Assembly: GCF_009647655.1 (NCBI RefSeq)
Contig: NZ_WJFD01000001.1
Span: 2,976,001-3,040,000 of the forward strand
Reading direction: 5' to 3'
DNA from: Chitinophaga sp. SYP-B3965
GTDB taxonomy: Bacteria; Bacteroidota; Bacteroidia; Chitinophagales; Chitinophagaceae
DNA: 64,000 nucleotides
The stretch's first letter is position 1. Every line of letters starts with the position of its first letter. The notes beneath the pieces were generated by a model. That model did not search any database, had not been told where the DNA came from, and saw nothing but the letters and a program-made list of their open reading frames with translations. The position numbers and the translations under genes were made by a program. Shown here piece by piece: positions 34,779 through 44,174 of the stretch.

Positions 34779-34977
34779 GCTTTGATATATTACATTAATA
34801 TTTATATATTATATTTAACACTCATCATGCATAAAATTAAATCATTTTGGTGTATTTTTATGATATAAGTCAGATACACCATTACTTTTTTACGGTTTTT
34901 AAGCTAAAAGATATAATATTGATAATATAACTATATATCAGTATCCTCTTATTCCTGATCTTAAAAATCGCCCTCTA
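34779..34977. promoter_or_regulatory. AT-rich divergent control region of cobA-crp and the nir/nas operon
   Basis: This 199-bp region is far more AT-rich than its surroundings. It holds an inverted repeat, TGGTGTAT (34848-34855) and ATACACCA (34874-34881), with 8-bp perfect arms and an 18-bp spacer, a plausible binding site for a dimeric regulator. No clean TAnnTTTG element or canonical FNR box (TTGATnnnnATCAA) was found. Both flanking units probably start here. Confidence 0.5.
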
Positions 34978-37467
34978 ATGAAAATTGTAGTTATCGGTAA
35001 TGGCATGGTAGGCTATAAATTTTGTGAAAAAATAGTCGAAAAAACCGGAGATACAGGCATAGAATTAGTGGTTTTTGGAGAAGAACCCCGCCCAGCTTAC
35101 GATAGAGTGCATTTAAGTGAGTTTTTTGCCGGCAGATCTGCAGACGACCTCACAATGGCTCCGCTGGATTGGTATACTTCCCACAATATTACCCTCCATC
35201 TGGGAGATCCCATCAAAGAAATAGACACCCTTCATAAGATCGTCCACTCCCACCAGGGCATCAGTGAATCTTATGATTTCCTCATAATGGCTACCGGCTC
35301 TTCCGCATTTGTTCCTTCCATCCAGGGCGTAGACAAAAAAGGAGTTTTCATCTACCGCACCATTGAAGACCTGGAACTGATGTTGGATTTTGCTCCCAAA
35401 GCCAGAAAAGGAACAGTGATCGGTGGTGGGCTATTAGGCCTGGAAGCAGCCAAAGCATTATTAGATCTGGGCGTGGCGGAAACACATATTATTGAATTCG
35501 CCCCTCGCCTCATGCCCCGCCAGATAGATGATAAAGGTTCCTTTATCCTCCAGTCCAAACTGCAAAAGCTGGGTTTACAGATCCATACCAATAAGAACAC
35601 CCGCGAAATACTGGGCGCGGATACCATCACCGGCCTTCAATTTACAGACGACACTATATTAGATACAGATATGCTGGTGATCTCTGCAGGTATCAAACCA
35701 AGAGATGAACTCGCAAAAGCTGCCGGACTCACTACCGGCCCCCGTGGTGGTATTGTTGTCAATGAACAGTTGCAAACTTCAGATCCTTCCATTTATGCTA
35801 TCGGCGAATGCGCCTTATATAATGGTATGATCTATGGCCTCGTGGCGCCAGGATATGAAATGGCCGAAACAGCTGCTTCTCACATTCTCGGTCAGCATAA
35901 ATCCTTTACGGGTTTTGACATGAGCACAAAACTGAAACTCATTGGCGTAGATGTAGCCAGCTTCGGCAATCCTTTCATTACACCGGAAGAAGGCAACAGC
36001 ATTGTACTGGAAGATTCCATGAAAGGAGTGTATCAACGCATCAATATTTCTACCTGTGGTCAATATCTCTTAGGTGGCATCCTCATTGGAGATGCAGACG
36101 CTTATAATATGCTCCTGCAAACGAGCAAGAACAAAGTGATACTTCCGCCTAATCCCATCGACATCTTACTCGGCGCCAGGAATGGAACTGCCAGCACTGG
36201 TATCAACTTACCTGATGATGCCATCATCTGCAGTTGCGAAAGCATCAGCAAACTGGCCATCGCACAAGCTGTGGAAGGAGGTTACGAAACACTGGATGCC
36301 GTAAAGAAATGTACAAAAGCCGGCACCTGTTGTGGAGGATGTGTTCCCATGGTGAAAGATATCATCACGGCCACCATGAAAGCACAAGGCAAATACATCC
36401 GCAACGTAGTATGCGAACACTTCGCATATTCCCGCCAGGAACTACTGGACCTTGTTAAAGTAAAAGCCCTGAAATCTTTTGACGAAGTACTGGACCACTA
36501 CGGCCATGGCGAAGGCTGCGAAACCTGCAAACCTGTTGTAAGCTCCATCCTCGCCAGTTTGTGGAATGAAATGATCCTCGATAAAGGCAATGACACCGCA
36601 CAGGACTCCAACGACCGTTACCTCGCCAACATTCAGAAAGGTGGTACTTATTCTGTAGTACCCCGCATTCCCGGAGGAGAGATCACACCAGAAAAACTGA
36701 TCGTTATCGGGCAGATCGCACACAAATATCATCTCTATACAAAGATCACCGGCGGCCAGCGCATTGATATGTTCGGCGCACATCTCAGCGATCTTCCCGC
36801 TATCTGGGAAGAATTAATTATAGCAGGTTTTGAAAGCGGCCATGCATACGGTAAAGCATTACGCACCGTTAAAAGTTGCGTAGGATCTACCTGGTGCCGC
36901 TTTGGTTTACACGACAGTGTAAGTTTTGCTATCCGCATAGAAGAAAGATATCGCGGCCTCCGTGCTCCGCACAAAATAAAATCTGCTGTATCCGGTTGCA
37001 TCCGCGAATGCGCAGAAGCACAATCCAAAGACTTTGGCATTATTGCCACAGAGAGAGGCTGGAACCTTTATGTATGCGGCAACGGCGGCTCTAAACCACA
37101 ACACGCATTATTGCTGGGCACTGACCTGGATGATGAAACCTGCATCCGTTATATAGACCGCTTCCTGATGTTCTACATCAAAACAGCAGATCCCCTCACC
37201 CGTACCGCTACCTGGCTCAACAAACTGGAAGGCGGCATTGATTACCTCCGCAATGTAGTACTGCACGACAGTTTAGGCATAGCCGAAAGCCTGGAAGCAG
37301 AAATGCAATTGCTGGTAGATAGTTATAAATGTGAGTGGAAGGAAGTAGTGGATAATCCACAACTCCGGAAACGTTTTAATCACTTCGTCAACGCACCGGA
37401 AGAAAAAGATCCGACAGTTAAGTTTGAAACCATGCGCAGTCAGAAGAAAGCTGCAGAATGGAAATAG
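34978..37467 (+). CDS. nirB: Assimilatory NADH-dependent nitrite reductase, large subunit
   Basis: This 829-residue cytosolic enzyme reduces nitrite to ammonium. Domains in order are: an FAD/NADH pyridine-nucleotide oxidoreductase (about 1-385; VIGNGMVGYKFCEKI and GGGLLGLEAAKALLDLG), a [2Fe-2S] BFD domain (Cys418, Cys420, Cys452, Cys455), a second BFD-like segment (Cys514, Cys517), a nitrite/sulfite reductase ferredoxin-like half-domain (about 555-625) and the sirohaem/[4Fe-4S] catalytic domain with Cys634-x5-Cys640 and Cys674-x3-Cys678. The length is normal. Its stop overlaps the nirD start. Sirohaem supply is matched by divergent cobA. Confidence 0.97.
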   Translation: MKIVVIGNGMVGYKFCEKIVEKTGDTGIELVVFGEEPRPAYDRVHLSEFFAGRSADDLTMAPLDWYTSHNITLHLGDPIKEIDTLHKIVHSHQGISESYDFLIMATGSSAFVPSIQGVDKKGVFIYRTIEDLELMLDFAPKARKGTVIGGGLLGLEAAKALLDLGVAETHIIEFAPRLMPRQIDDKGSFILQSKLQKLGLQIHTNKNTREILGADTITGLQFTDDTILDTDMLVISAGIKPRDELAKAAGLTTGPRGGIVVNEQLQTSDPSIYAIGECALYNGMIYGLVAPGYEMAETAASHILGQHKSFTGFDMSTKLKLIGVDVASFGNPFITPEEGNSIVLEDSMKGVYQRINISTCGQYLLGGILIGDADAYNMLLQTSKNKVILPPNPIDILLGARNGTASTGINLPDDAIICSCESISKLAIAQAVEGGYETLDAVKKCTKAGTCCGGCVPMVKDIITATMKAQGKYIRNVVCEHFAYSRQELLDLVKVKALKSFDEVLDHYGHGEGCETCKPVVSSILASLWNEMILDKGNDTAQDSNDRYLANIQKGGTYSVVPRIPGGEITPEKLIVIGQIAHKYHLYTKITGGQRIDMFGAHLSDLPAIWEELIIAGFESGHAYGKALRTVKSCVGSTWCRFGLHDSVSFAIRIEERYRGLRAPHKIKSAVSGCIRECAEAQSKDFGIIATERGWNLYVCGNGGSKPQHALLLGTDLDDETCIRYIDRFLMFYIKTADPLTRTATWLNKLEGGIDYLRNVVLHDSLGIAESLEAEMQLLVDSYKCEWKEVVDNPQLRKRFNHFVNAPEEKDPTVKFETMRSQKKAAEWK

Positions 37468-37868
37468 ATTTTTTACATCAAATCGCTACACATATGTCAT
37501 CAACGCTCAGTACAACCGGCATCACCTGGTTCTTTGCCTGCAAAACAACAGACGTTCCTGCGAACGGTGGGGTTTGCATTAAGTACAAAGAAGAACAGAT
37601 CGCCCTGTTCTATTTCACCCGCAGCGATGCCTGGTATGCCACACAGAATCTTTGTCCGCACAGGAAGCAAATGGCTTTAAGTCGTGGTATGACCGGTTCA
37701 CATCAGGGAGAGCCAAAAGTAGCCTGCCCCTTTCACAAGAAAACATTTTCATTGGCAGATGGAAGATGTTTAACGGATGAGCACGAATGTTCCCTCACTA
37801 CCTATCCGGTAAGAACGGAAGACGACCGTGTATACATTGGCATTAGCGAAAACGAAGAAGCGTATTAA
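37458..37868 (+). CDS. nirD: Nitrite reductase small subunit, Rieske type
   Basis: This 136-residue (or 124-residue) partner of NirB has a Rieske fold. The full [2Fe-2S] ligand set is present: CPH in NLCPHRKQMAL and CPFH in VACPFHKKTFSL. Many NirD proteins lack some of these residues, so this copy may hold a real cluster. The ATG at 37458 overlaps the end of nirB by 10 bp, suggesting coupling; an ATG at 37494, nearer to the family's usual start, is also possible. Confidence 0.93.
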   Translation: MEIDFLHQIATHMSSTLSTTGITWFFACKTTDVPANGGVCIKYKEEQIALFYFTRSDAWYATQNLCPHRKQMALSRGMTGSHQGEPKVACPFHKKTFSLADGRCLTDEHECSLTTYPVRTEDDRVYIGISENEEAY

Positions 37869-37948
37869 AGCGAAACCCGGTAGCTGGCAGGCTATCCGGG
37901 CTTCTGAATTTTAATATGATTGGCTCACTTAAAATTTACCAAAGTTAC

Positions 37949-39241
37949 ATGAAAAAATTGTTCCTCAGCGGGGCATCCTGCATTTTCTTTGGCTCCTTCG
38001 TCTCCCTCGATTGTTCCGCTCAATTCACTGTGGGCGCGCAACTAAGAACCCGCACAGAACTGCGGGACGGCCAGGGAGCCCCTCTTCCCAAAGGTGCCAA
38101 ACCAGCCCTCTTCACTTCTCAACGTACCCGGCTATCCGCAGGTTATACCACCTACCGGTTAAAACTGGGCCTCACTTTGCAGGACACAAGGGTCTGGGGA
38201 CAGGACGCATCCACCATCAACAGAACCACCACCGCAGACAATAATGGATTCCTCCTGCACGAAACATGGGCTGAAATTTTACTAACAGACACCCTCATCA
38301 AAAACAAAAGCCTTTCTTTAAAAATAGGCCGGCAGGAATTAGTCTATGACGACAGCCGCCTGCTGGGCAATCTGGATTGGCTGCAACAAGGAAGAAGACA
38401 TGATGCGGCTGTACTTAAATACAAACACAACAGCTGGAATTTCAACGCAGGCGGCGCATTTTCCCAAAATAAAGAAAATGCATCAGGCACTACTTACAAT
38501 CCTGCCCCTCCGGGAAATTACCCCGCAAATACAAACGGCGCACCACAATACAAAAGCCTGGAATTCCTGCACATCAATAAACAAACCGGCAAAAGCAGTA
38601 TATCATTGCTCTTCCTGGCAGATCAGTTTTCCAAATACAGTGTAGACAGTTTGCTGGTAAAGAAATGGGAAGCCGCCAGCTATAACCGCATCACCACAGG
38701 TTTGTATGCCAACATCCCCTTCTCAAAGAACAACATTACAGCAGCCGTATATTATCAGAAAGGAAAAAATGGAGAAGGAAAAGCAGTAGATGGTGCATTG
38801 TTCTCTGTAGCTTATCAGCGAAGTTTTACAACCAGCTTCAGCACAGAAGCCGGTGTGGATTTTACCACAGATACTTTCGATCCCCTCTATGGCACACCGC
38901 ATAAATTCTGGGGCACGATGGACTACTTCTATGTGGCCAGCAAATTTGGTAACAATGGTCTGCAGGACTATTACCTGAAAGCAAAATTCCGTCAAAATAC
39001 CAAATGGGCGATCAACGCAGACCTTCACCAGTTCTATAGTTCAAGTGGCCTCCAGTTTGGAACGGAAGCAGATCTCACACTGCAATACAACCTTACAAAA
39101 GCCATCGCTTTCGAAGGTGGTTACAGCTACTTTAACAGTACAGCGCAATTGGCCGCTGCTAAAAATGTGCCGGATGCACAGTACAACAATCACTGGGCTT
39201 ACCTGATGATCAATATCCGGCCGGAAATATTTATCAAATAA
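37949..39241 (+). CDS. Outer-membrane porin of the alginate-export type
   Basis: This 430-residue beta-barrel protein has a signal peptide (LSGASCIFFGSFVSLDCSAQ) and the alginate_exp/OprB-like barrel pattern: QLRTRTELRDGQG, LSLKIGRQELVYDDSRLLGNLDW and an alternating aromatic C-terminus. The ATG at 37949 starts the signal peptide; an upstream in-frame ATG at 37916 is also open. It lies between nirD and the nitrate transporter gene, so it is likely an outer-membrane entry route for nitrate or nitrite. That role is inferred from context, not from the family name. Confidence 0.8.
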   Translation: MKKLFLSGASCIFFGSFVSLDCSAQFTVGAQLRTRTELRDGQGAPLPKGAKPALFTSQRTRLSAGYTTYRLKLGLTLQDTRVWGQDASTINRTTTADNNGFLLHETWAEILLTDTLIKNKSLSLKIGRQELVYDDSRLLGNLDWLQQGRRHDAAVLKYKHNSWNFNAGGAFSQNKENASGTTYNPAPPGNYPANTNGAPQYKSLEFLHINKQTGKSSISLLFLADQFSKYSVDSLLVKKWEAASYNRITTGLYANIPFSKNNITAAVYYQKGKNGEGKAVDGALFSVAYQRSFTTSFSTEAGVDFTTDTFDPLYGTPHKFWGTMDYFYVASKFGNNGLQDYYLKAKFRQNTKWAINADLHQFYSSSGLQFGTEADLTLQYNLTKAIAFEGGYSYFNSTAQLAAAKNVPDAQYNNHWAYLMINIRPEIFIK

Positions 39242-39252
39242 AAACCTGACTA

Positions 39253-40551
39253 ATGCTAAACAACAAACCTCTCGATAAATTACGCATCTTTTCACTGAAA
39301 GGCATTCAGATGCGAACGTTCCATATCACCTGGCTCATGTTCTTCGTCTGTTTCTTTGGCTGGTTTGGACTGGCGCCACTGATGCCCACTATCCGTGCAG
39401 ACCTTGGATTATCCAAATCACAAATAGGCAATATCATCATCGCTTCTGTATCCAGCACTATCATTGCACGATTGATCATTGGCAGGTTATGCGATACCTG
39501 GGGGCCACGCAAAACTGCTGTGCGACTACTGATCTTTGGTTCAATCCCTGTGTTCCTGGTAGGACTGGCACATGATTACACCACCTTCCTCATCTTCCGT
39601 TTGGCTATTGGTACTATCGGTGCCTCTTTTGTGATCACACAATTCCATACTTCCATGATGTTTGCCCCTAACATCAAAGGCACTGCAAATGCAGTAACTG
39701 GTGGCTGGGGAAATCTGGGCGGTGGTATCACCAACATGGTGATGCCGCTCATCTTTGCAGCGATAGTAGGAATGGGTTACAGCGCAGGCATCTCCTGGCG
39801 TTTAGCCATGATCGTTCCCGGATTGATGATGATCGGTGTAGCGATACTTTATCACAAATACACAAAAGACACACCCAATGGCAATTATGATGAAATAGGA
39901 TACAACGGTGCTAAACGTAAAACAGACTGGAAAATTCTGAAGGACTGGCGCATCTGGGCTTTGATGATGGCCTACGCCATGTGTTTTGGCATGGAGATCA
40001 CTTTTGATAACGTGGCTTCTCTTCATTTCGTGGATACTTATCATTTATCACAAAGCAGCGCAGGGCTATGGGCTGGCGTGTTCGGATTGATGAACCTTTT
40101 TGCCCGGGCGCTCGGTGGTTTTGTATCTGACAGAGTGGGCGCCAAACAAGGTATGCGCGGGAAAGGTATCCTGCTGGCCTTAGTATTAGTGGCTGAAGGA
40201 TTCGGACTGTTGCTGTTTGCAGGCGCACCATCACTTGGCCTGGCTATCGCAGCCATGCTGGGATTTGCATTGTTCCTGAAAATGGCAAATGGTGCTACGT
40301 ATGGCATTGTTCCTTTTATTAATCAGGAGAATGTAGGATTGGTAAGCGGCATTGTGGGAGCAGGTGGAAACCTTGGCGGTATGCTGTTTGGCTTCCTGTT
40401 CAAATCAGAAAATATTTCCTACGAGCAGGCATTCACTTATATCGGTTACGCGGTGATTGCAACCGGCTTTATCGTACTGCTGACGAGGTTCAGTAAACAA
40501 ACTGCTAATATCAGTGTACCGGCACATGCAAAACCGGTACTGGCTGATTAA
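39253..40551 (+). CDS. narK: NarK/NasA-type nitrate/nitrite transporter (MFS)
   Basis: This 432-residue inner-membrane transporter has 12 predicted helices. It shows the nitrate/nitrite porter signature twice: GGWGNLGGGITNMVMP in helix 5 and GAGGNLGGMLFGFLF in helix 11. The MFS loop motif is GRLCDTWGPRKTAVR, and the conserved FVITQFHTSMMF holds the substrate-binding Arg/Phe region. It brings nitrate into the cytoplasm for the reductase encoded next. It starts 12 bp after the porin stop and ends 11 bp before the reductase gene. Confidence 0.94.
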   Translation: MLNNKPLDKLRIFSLKGIQMRTFHITWLMFFVCFFGWFGLAPLMPTIRADLGLSKSQIGNIIIASVSSTIIARLIIGRLCDTWGPRKTAVRLLIFGSIPVFLVGLAHDYTTFLIFRLAIGTIGASFVITQFHTSMMFAPNIKGTANAVTGGWGNLGGGITNMVMPLIFAAIVGMGYSAGISWRLAMIVPGLMMIGVAILYHKYTKDTPNGNYDEIGYNGAKRKTDWKILKDWRIWALMMAYAMCFGMEITFDNVASLHFVDTYHLSQSSAGLWAGVFGLMNLFARALGGFVSDRVGAKQGMRGKGILLALVLVAEGFGLLLFAGAPSLGLAIAAMLGFALFLKMANGATYGIVPFINQENVGLVSGIVGAGGNLGGMLFGFLFKSENISYEQAFTYIGYAVIATGFIVLLTRFSKQTANISVPAHAKPVLAD

Positions 40552-40562
40552 ATATTCTTTAT

Positions 40563-43500
40563 ATGCAGGCATCATTCAAAACCACCTGTTGCTATTGCGG
40601 AGTAGGCTGTGGCATAGTGGTTCACAAGGACAGACAAGGAAGATTAACAGTAGAAGGAGATAAAGATCATCCTGTGAACAGGGGCATGTTATGCTCCAAA
40701 GGAATGAACCTGCATTATACCGTAACAGATACTTCAGACCGTTTAACACATCCTGAAATGCGTTACAGTCGGAACAGCCCACGCCAAAGGGTTTCCTGGG
40801 ATCAGGCGCTGGACCGCACGGCAGCAGTATTTAAAGCGATCATTGAAAAACATGGGCCGGATGCTGTAGCTTTTTATGCATCCGGCCAATGCCTGACAGA
40901 AGAATATTATGTAGTCAACAAGCTGATAAAAGGTTTTATTGGCAGCAACAATATCGATACCAATTCCCGGCTTTGCATGAGCAGTGCTGTGGCCGCTTAT
41001 AAGATGGCCTTAGGAGAAGATGTAGTGCCCGGCACGTATGATGATATTGAACAAACAGATTGCATCTTTGTAGCCGGCGCTAATCCTGCATGGTGCCATC
41101 CCATTTTATGGCGCAGGATAGAAGCCGCCAAGGCAGCCAATCCACGGTTGAAGATCATCGTCAGTGATCCCCGCGTTACACAAAGTTGTGCCATGGCAGA
41201 CCTTCATTTGCAACTGCTTCCCGGAACAGATATTGTATTACATCATGCCATCGGAAGACTATTGATAGAACAGGGAAAAGCAGATGCCCATTTCCTGCAG
41301 CAACATACAAATGGTTATGAGAAATACCGGGAGATGGTGATGCAGCGAAGCATTGCAGAAGCCGCTATCATCTGCGGCATACCGGATACTGCCATCTATG
41401 ATGCCGTACATTACATCGGTGAAGCCAAGGGATTTATGACCATGTGGACGATGGGCCTGAACCAAAGTGTAGTAGGTGTACATAAAAACCTCAGCCTCAT
41501 CAACCTTCACCTGATCACCGGAAAGATAGGCCAGCCGGGCAGCGGCCCTTTCTCTTTAACCGGCCAGCCCAATGCCATGGGCGGACGGGAAGTAGGTGGC
41601 TTATCTAATTTATTACCCGCCCACCGTGTACTGGATAATCCTGCACACCGGCTGGCAGTACAGGAATTTTGGGGTGGTGTTCCTCTATCAGACAAACCCG
41701 GCCTCACAGCCACGGAGATGTTTGAAGCATTACATGATGGTCGCTTGAAAGCCATCTGGATCATGTCCTCCAACCCTTTGGTAAGCCTGCCGGATGCACG
41801 TTTCATGGAAGCCGCATTAAAGAAAGCAAAGTTTGTAGTAGTACAGGAGATCTCCAATAAACCAGAAACACTGGCTTATGCAGATGTGATCTTACCTGCT
41901 GCAGCCTGGGCAGAAAAAGAAGGCACCATGACCAATGCAGAACGCCGCATCAGTTACCTCAATAAAATAACAGATGCTCCCGGCGAAGCATTACCGGATG
42001 CAGAGATCCTCTGCCGTTTTGCACAAAAGATGGGGTTTAAAGGTTTTGATTATGCCAATGCGGGAGAGATCTACAATGAACATTGCCGGCTGACAGCAGG
42101 TACCAATATTGATATCAGCGGCCTGAGCTATCAACTGCTACAGGAAAAACGCAGTGTACAATGGCCTTACCCTGAGGGGGCTAAAAGTCATGGTACATCC
42201 CGGTTATTTACAGATCATTCCTTTTATACCCCTAATAAAAAAGCCAACATCCATTCCTTTGATGATGAAAATAATTCTGAGCCATTAAGTGACGACTATC
42301 CGCTGATCCTTACCACCGGACGTATACGAGATCAGTGGCATACCATGAGTAAAACGGGAAAGGTGAGCAAACTGAAACAACACATTGCTTCTTCTTTCTT
42401 AGAAATACATCCCGAAGATGCCCGACAGCGGAACATCCGGCAGGATGATCTGGTAGAGATAAAAAATGAAAGAGGTACTGTGCGTGTAAAAGCACAACTC
42501 TGTACCACCATCAAAAAAGGAGTAGTCTTCCTTCCCATGCATTGGGGAAAAATATTAAACAGTGACCTTAATCGTGCTAATAACCTAACTAATAATCTCG
42601 TAGATCCGATCTCGAAACAACCTGATCTGAAATACGCTGCTGTACAGGTATTGCGTTATGAAAAACCCTTCCAGAAGATCATAGTCATAGGTGCCGGAGC
42701 CGGTGCCTATGGCTTTGTGAAAACTTATCGCACACTGAACACCAAAGATGAAATAGTAGTATTCAGCAAAGAAGACCAACCCTTCTATAACCGCGTGATG
42801 CTCCCCGATTATATCAGTGGCACCCAGCAGTGGGCACAGCTGGTAAAGATGACTGATGCGGAAGAAGCGCTTTTTAATATCACACTGCACAGAGGTGTGA
42901 GCATAGAAAAGATCAACAGGGAAGAAAAATGTATTACAGACAGCCTGGGAAATGTACACACCTATGATGTACTGATCATGGGCACTGGTAGTCGGGCTGC
43001 TACTTTGAAAGATGTACCCAAACTGAAAGGAATCTTTACGATGCGCAGCCGCAGGGATGCAGATGCCTTTGTGCAACATGTTGATCCATCCAAAGGGAAG
43101 ATCATCATTGTAGGTGGTGGATTGTTAGGCATTGAACTTGCCGCCTCGCTAAGAGAGATGAATATTGATGTGGGTGTCATACAACGTACCTCCCGTCTGA
43201 TGGACAGGCAACTGGATACCCTGGGTGCACAGCTTTTATCTGAAGAATTAAAAGACCGGGATATTGATATCTACTTCAATGATGAGATAGAGCAGTTCAC
43301 CGGTTTAAAAAAGGTGGAAGGAATCCGGTTGAAGAGCGGCCGTAATATTGCCTGTCAGGCTGTGGTAATGTCTATTGGCACAGTACCTAATATTGAACTG
43401 GCGCAGGCTTGTCAGCTTTCCTGCAATCGTGGTGTGATCGTGAATGAATACCTGCTCACCAGCGATCCTTCCATTTATGCCATTGGTGAAATTGCTGCTT

Positions 43501-44078
43501 ATGAAGGTACACTCTATGGCATTACTGCAGCCGCAGAACAACAGGCCGCTATTGTAGCCCGTCATATGAATGGGGATATCACCGGCTATTACGAAGGTTC
43601 CCTTTTCATGAACATCCTTAAAATGCATGGCATGGAACTTTGTTCGCTGGGTATGGTGGAAACACCATCTGATCCGGCTTATGAAGAGGTGGTGTTCATT
43701 GATAAATCCAGGAGGTTCTATAAAAAATGTATCATCCATAATGATCGTTTGGTAGGCGCAATCCTCATTGGTGATAAATCTGAATTCCCGGAATTCAGAG
43801 ACCTTATACAACAGAAGATCGAACTATCAGATAAAAGGCTGGAGCTGCTTCGTTCCGGTAAAAAGGCAGCGCCGGTATTAGGGAAACTGGTATGCTCCTG
43901 TGGAAATGTGGGTGAAGGTAATATCTGTGAGAAGATCAAAGAAGGGTTTACTTCGCTGGATGAACTTTGCAAAGCCAGTGGCGCAGGGTTGGGTTGTGGG
44001 AGTTGCAAACCGGAAGTGAAACAACTGCTGGAAAAGAATAAAGTAAAAAGACCTTTACAACAGGAAGAACTCGTGTAA
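40563..44078 (+). CDS. Assimilatory nitrate reductase fused to FAD/NAD(P)H and [2Fe-2S] domains
   Basis: This 1171-residue fusion has a molybdopterin nitrate reductase (about 1-695) whose [4Fe-4S] ligands are Cys9, Cys12, Cys16 and Cys44, with Mo ligand Cys138 (NSRLCMSS). An FAD/NAD(P)H oxidoreductase follows (about 704-1095; VIGAGAGAYGF and IIVGGGLLGIELAASL), and then a BFD-type [2Fe-2S] domain (Cys1111, Cys1113, Cys1145, Cys1148). The C-terminal half resembles the start of NirB or the separate NasB electron-transfer subunit of Bacillus. The fusion should let the enzyme take electrons from NAD(P)H directly and reduce nitrate to nitrite in the cytoplasm. It lies in the nirBD-porin-transporter operon. 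Its last codons are part of a tandem repeat. Confidence 0.95.
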   Translation: MQASFKTTCCYCGVGCGIVVHKDRQGRLTVEGDKDHPVNRGMLCSKGMNLHYTVTDTSDRLTHPEMRYSRNSPRQRVSWDQALDRTAAVFKAIIEKHGPDAVAFYASGQCLTEEYYVVNKLIKGFIGSNNIDTNSRLCMSSAVAAYKMALGEDVVPGTYDDIEQTDCIFVAGANPAWCHPILWRRIEAAKAANPRLKIIVSDPRVTQSCAMADLHLQLLPGTDIVLHHAIGRLLIEQGKADAHFLQQHTNGYEKYREMVMQRSIAEAAIICGIPDTAIYDAVHYIGEAKGFMTMWTMGLNQSVVGVHKNLSLINLHLITGKIGQPGSGPFSLTGQPNAMGGREVGGLSNLLPAHRVLDNPAHRLAVQEFWGGVPLSDKPGLTATEMFEALHDGRLKAIWIMSSNPLVSLPDARFMEAALKKAKFVVVQEISNKPETLAYADVILPAAAWAEKEGTMTNAERRISYLNKITDAPGEALPDAEILCRFAQKMGFKGFDYANAGEIYNEHCRLTAGTNIDISGLSYQLLQEKRSVQWPYPEGAKSHGTSRLFTDHSFYTPNKKANIHSFDDENNSEPLSDDYPLILTTGRIRDQWHTMSKTGKVSKLKQHIASSFLEIHPEDARQRNIRQDDLVEIKNERGTVRVKAQLCTTIKKGVVFLPMHWGKILNSDLNRANNLTNNLVDPISKQPDLKYAAVQVLRYEKPFQKIIVIGAGAGAYGFVKTYRTLNTKDEIVVFSKEDQPFYNRVMLPDYISGTQQWAQLVKMTDAEEALFNITLHRGVSIEKINREEKCITDSLGNVHTYDVLIMGTGSRAATLKDVPKLKGIFTMRSRRDADAFVQHVDPSKGKIIIVGGGLLGIELAASLREMNIDVGVIQRTSRLMDRQLDTLGAQLLSEELKDRDIDIYFNDEIEQFTGLKKVEGIRLKSGRNIACQAVVMSIGTVPNIELAQACQLSCNRGVIVNEYLLTSDPSIYAIGEIAAYEGTLYGITAAAEQQAAIVARHMNGDITGYYEGSLFMNILKMHGMELCSLGMVETPSDPAYEEVVFIDKSRRFYKKCIIHNDRLVGAILIGDKSEFPEFRDLIQQKIELSDKRLELLRSGKKAAPVLGKLVCSCGNVGEGNICEKIKEGFTSLDELCKASGAGLGCGSCKPEVKQLLEKNKVKRPLQQEELV

Positions 44079-44173
44079 CAAGTAGCAACCAAAAAATAAA
44101 AAATCTTTACCAGGAACTCGTGTAACAAATACCTACAAAAAAATAAAAAACCTTTACCAGGAACTCGTGTAAC
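44053..44173 (+). repeat. Tandem repeat of the nitrate reductase 3' end
   Basis: Units start at 44053, 44105 and 44152 (52, 47 and a partial 22 bp). Each contains CTTTAC, CAGGAACTCGTG and TAAC, followed in the full units by an A-rich tract. The first unit holds the last codons and stop of the reductase gene; the two later copies fill the intergenic space up to the next ATG at 44175. Confidence 0.85.
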
Positions 44174-44174
44174 C

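Noticed and set aside
34919..34940. Possible FNR box upstream of nirB (TTGAT and ATCA)
   Set aside because: The half-sites are much further apart than the TTGATnnnnATCAA consensus; the inverted repeat at 34848-34881 is a better candidate.
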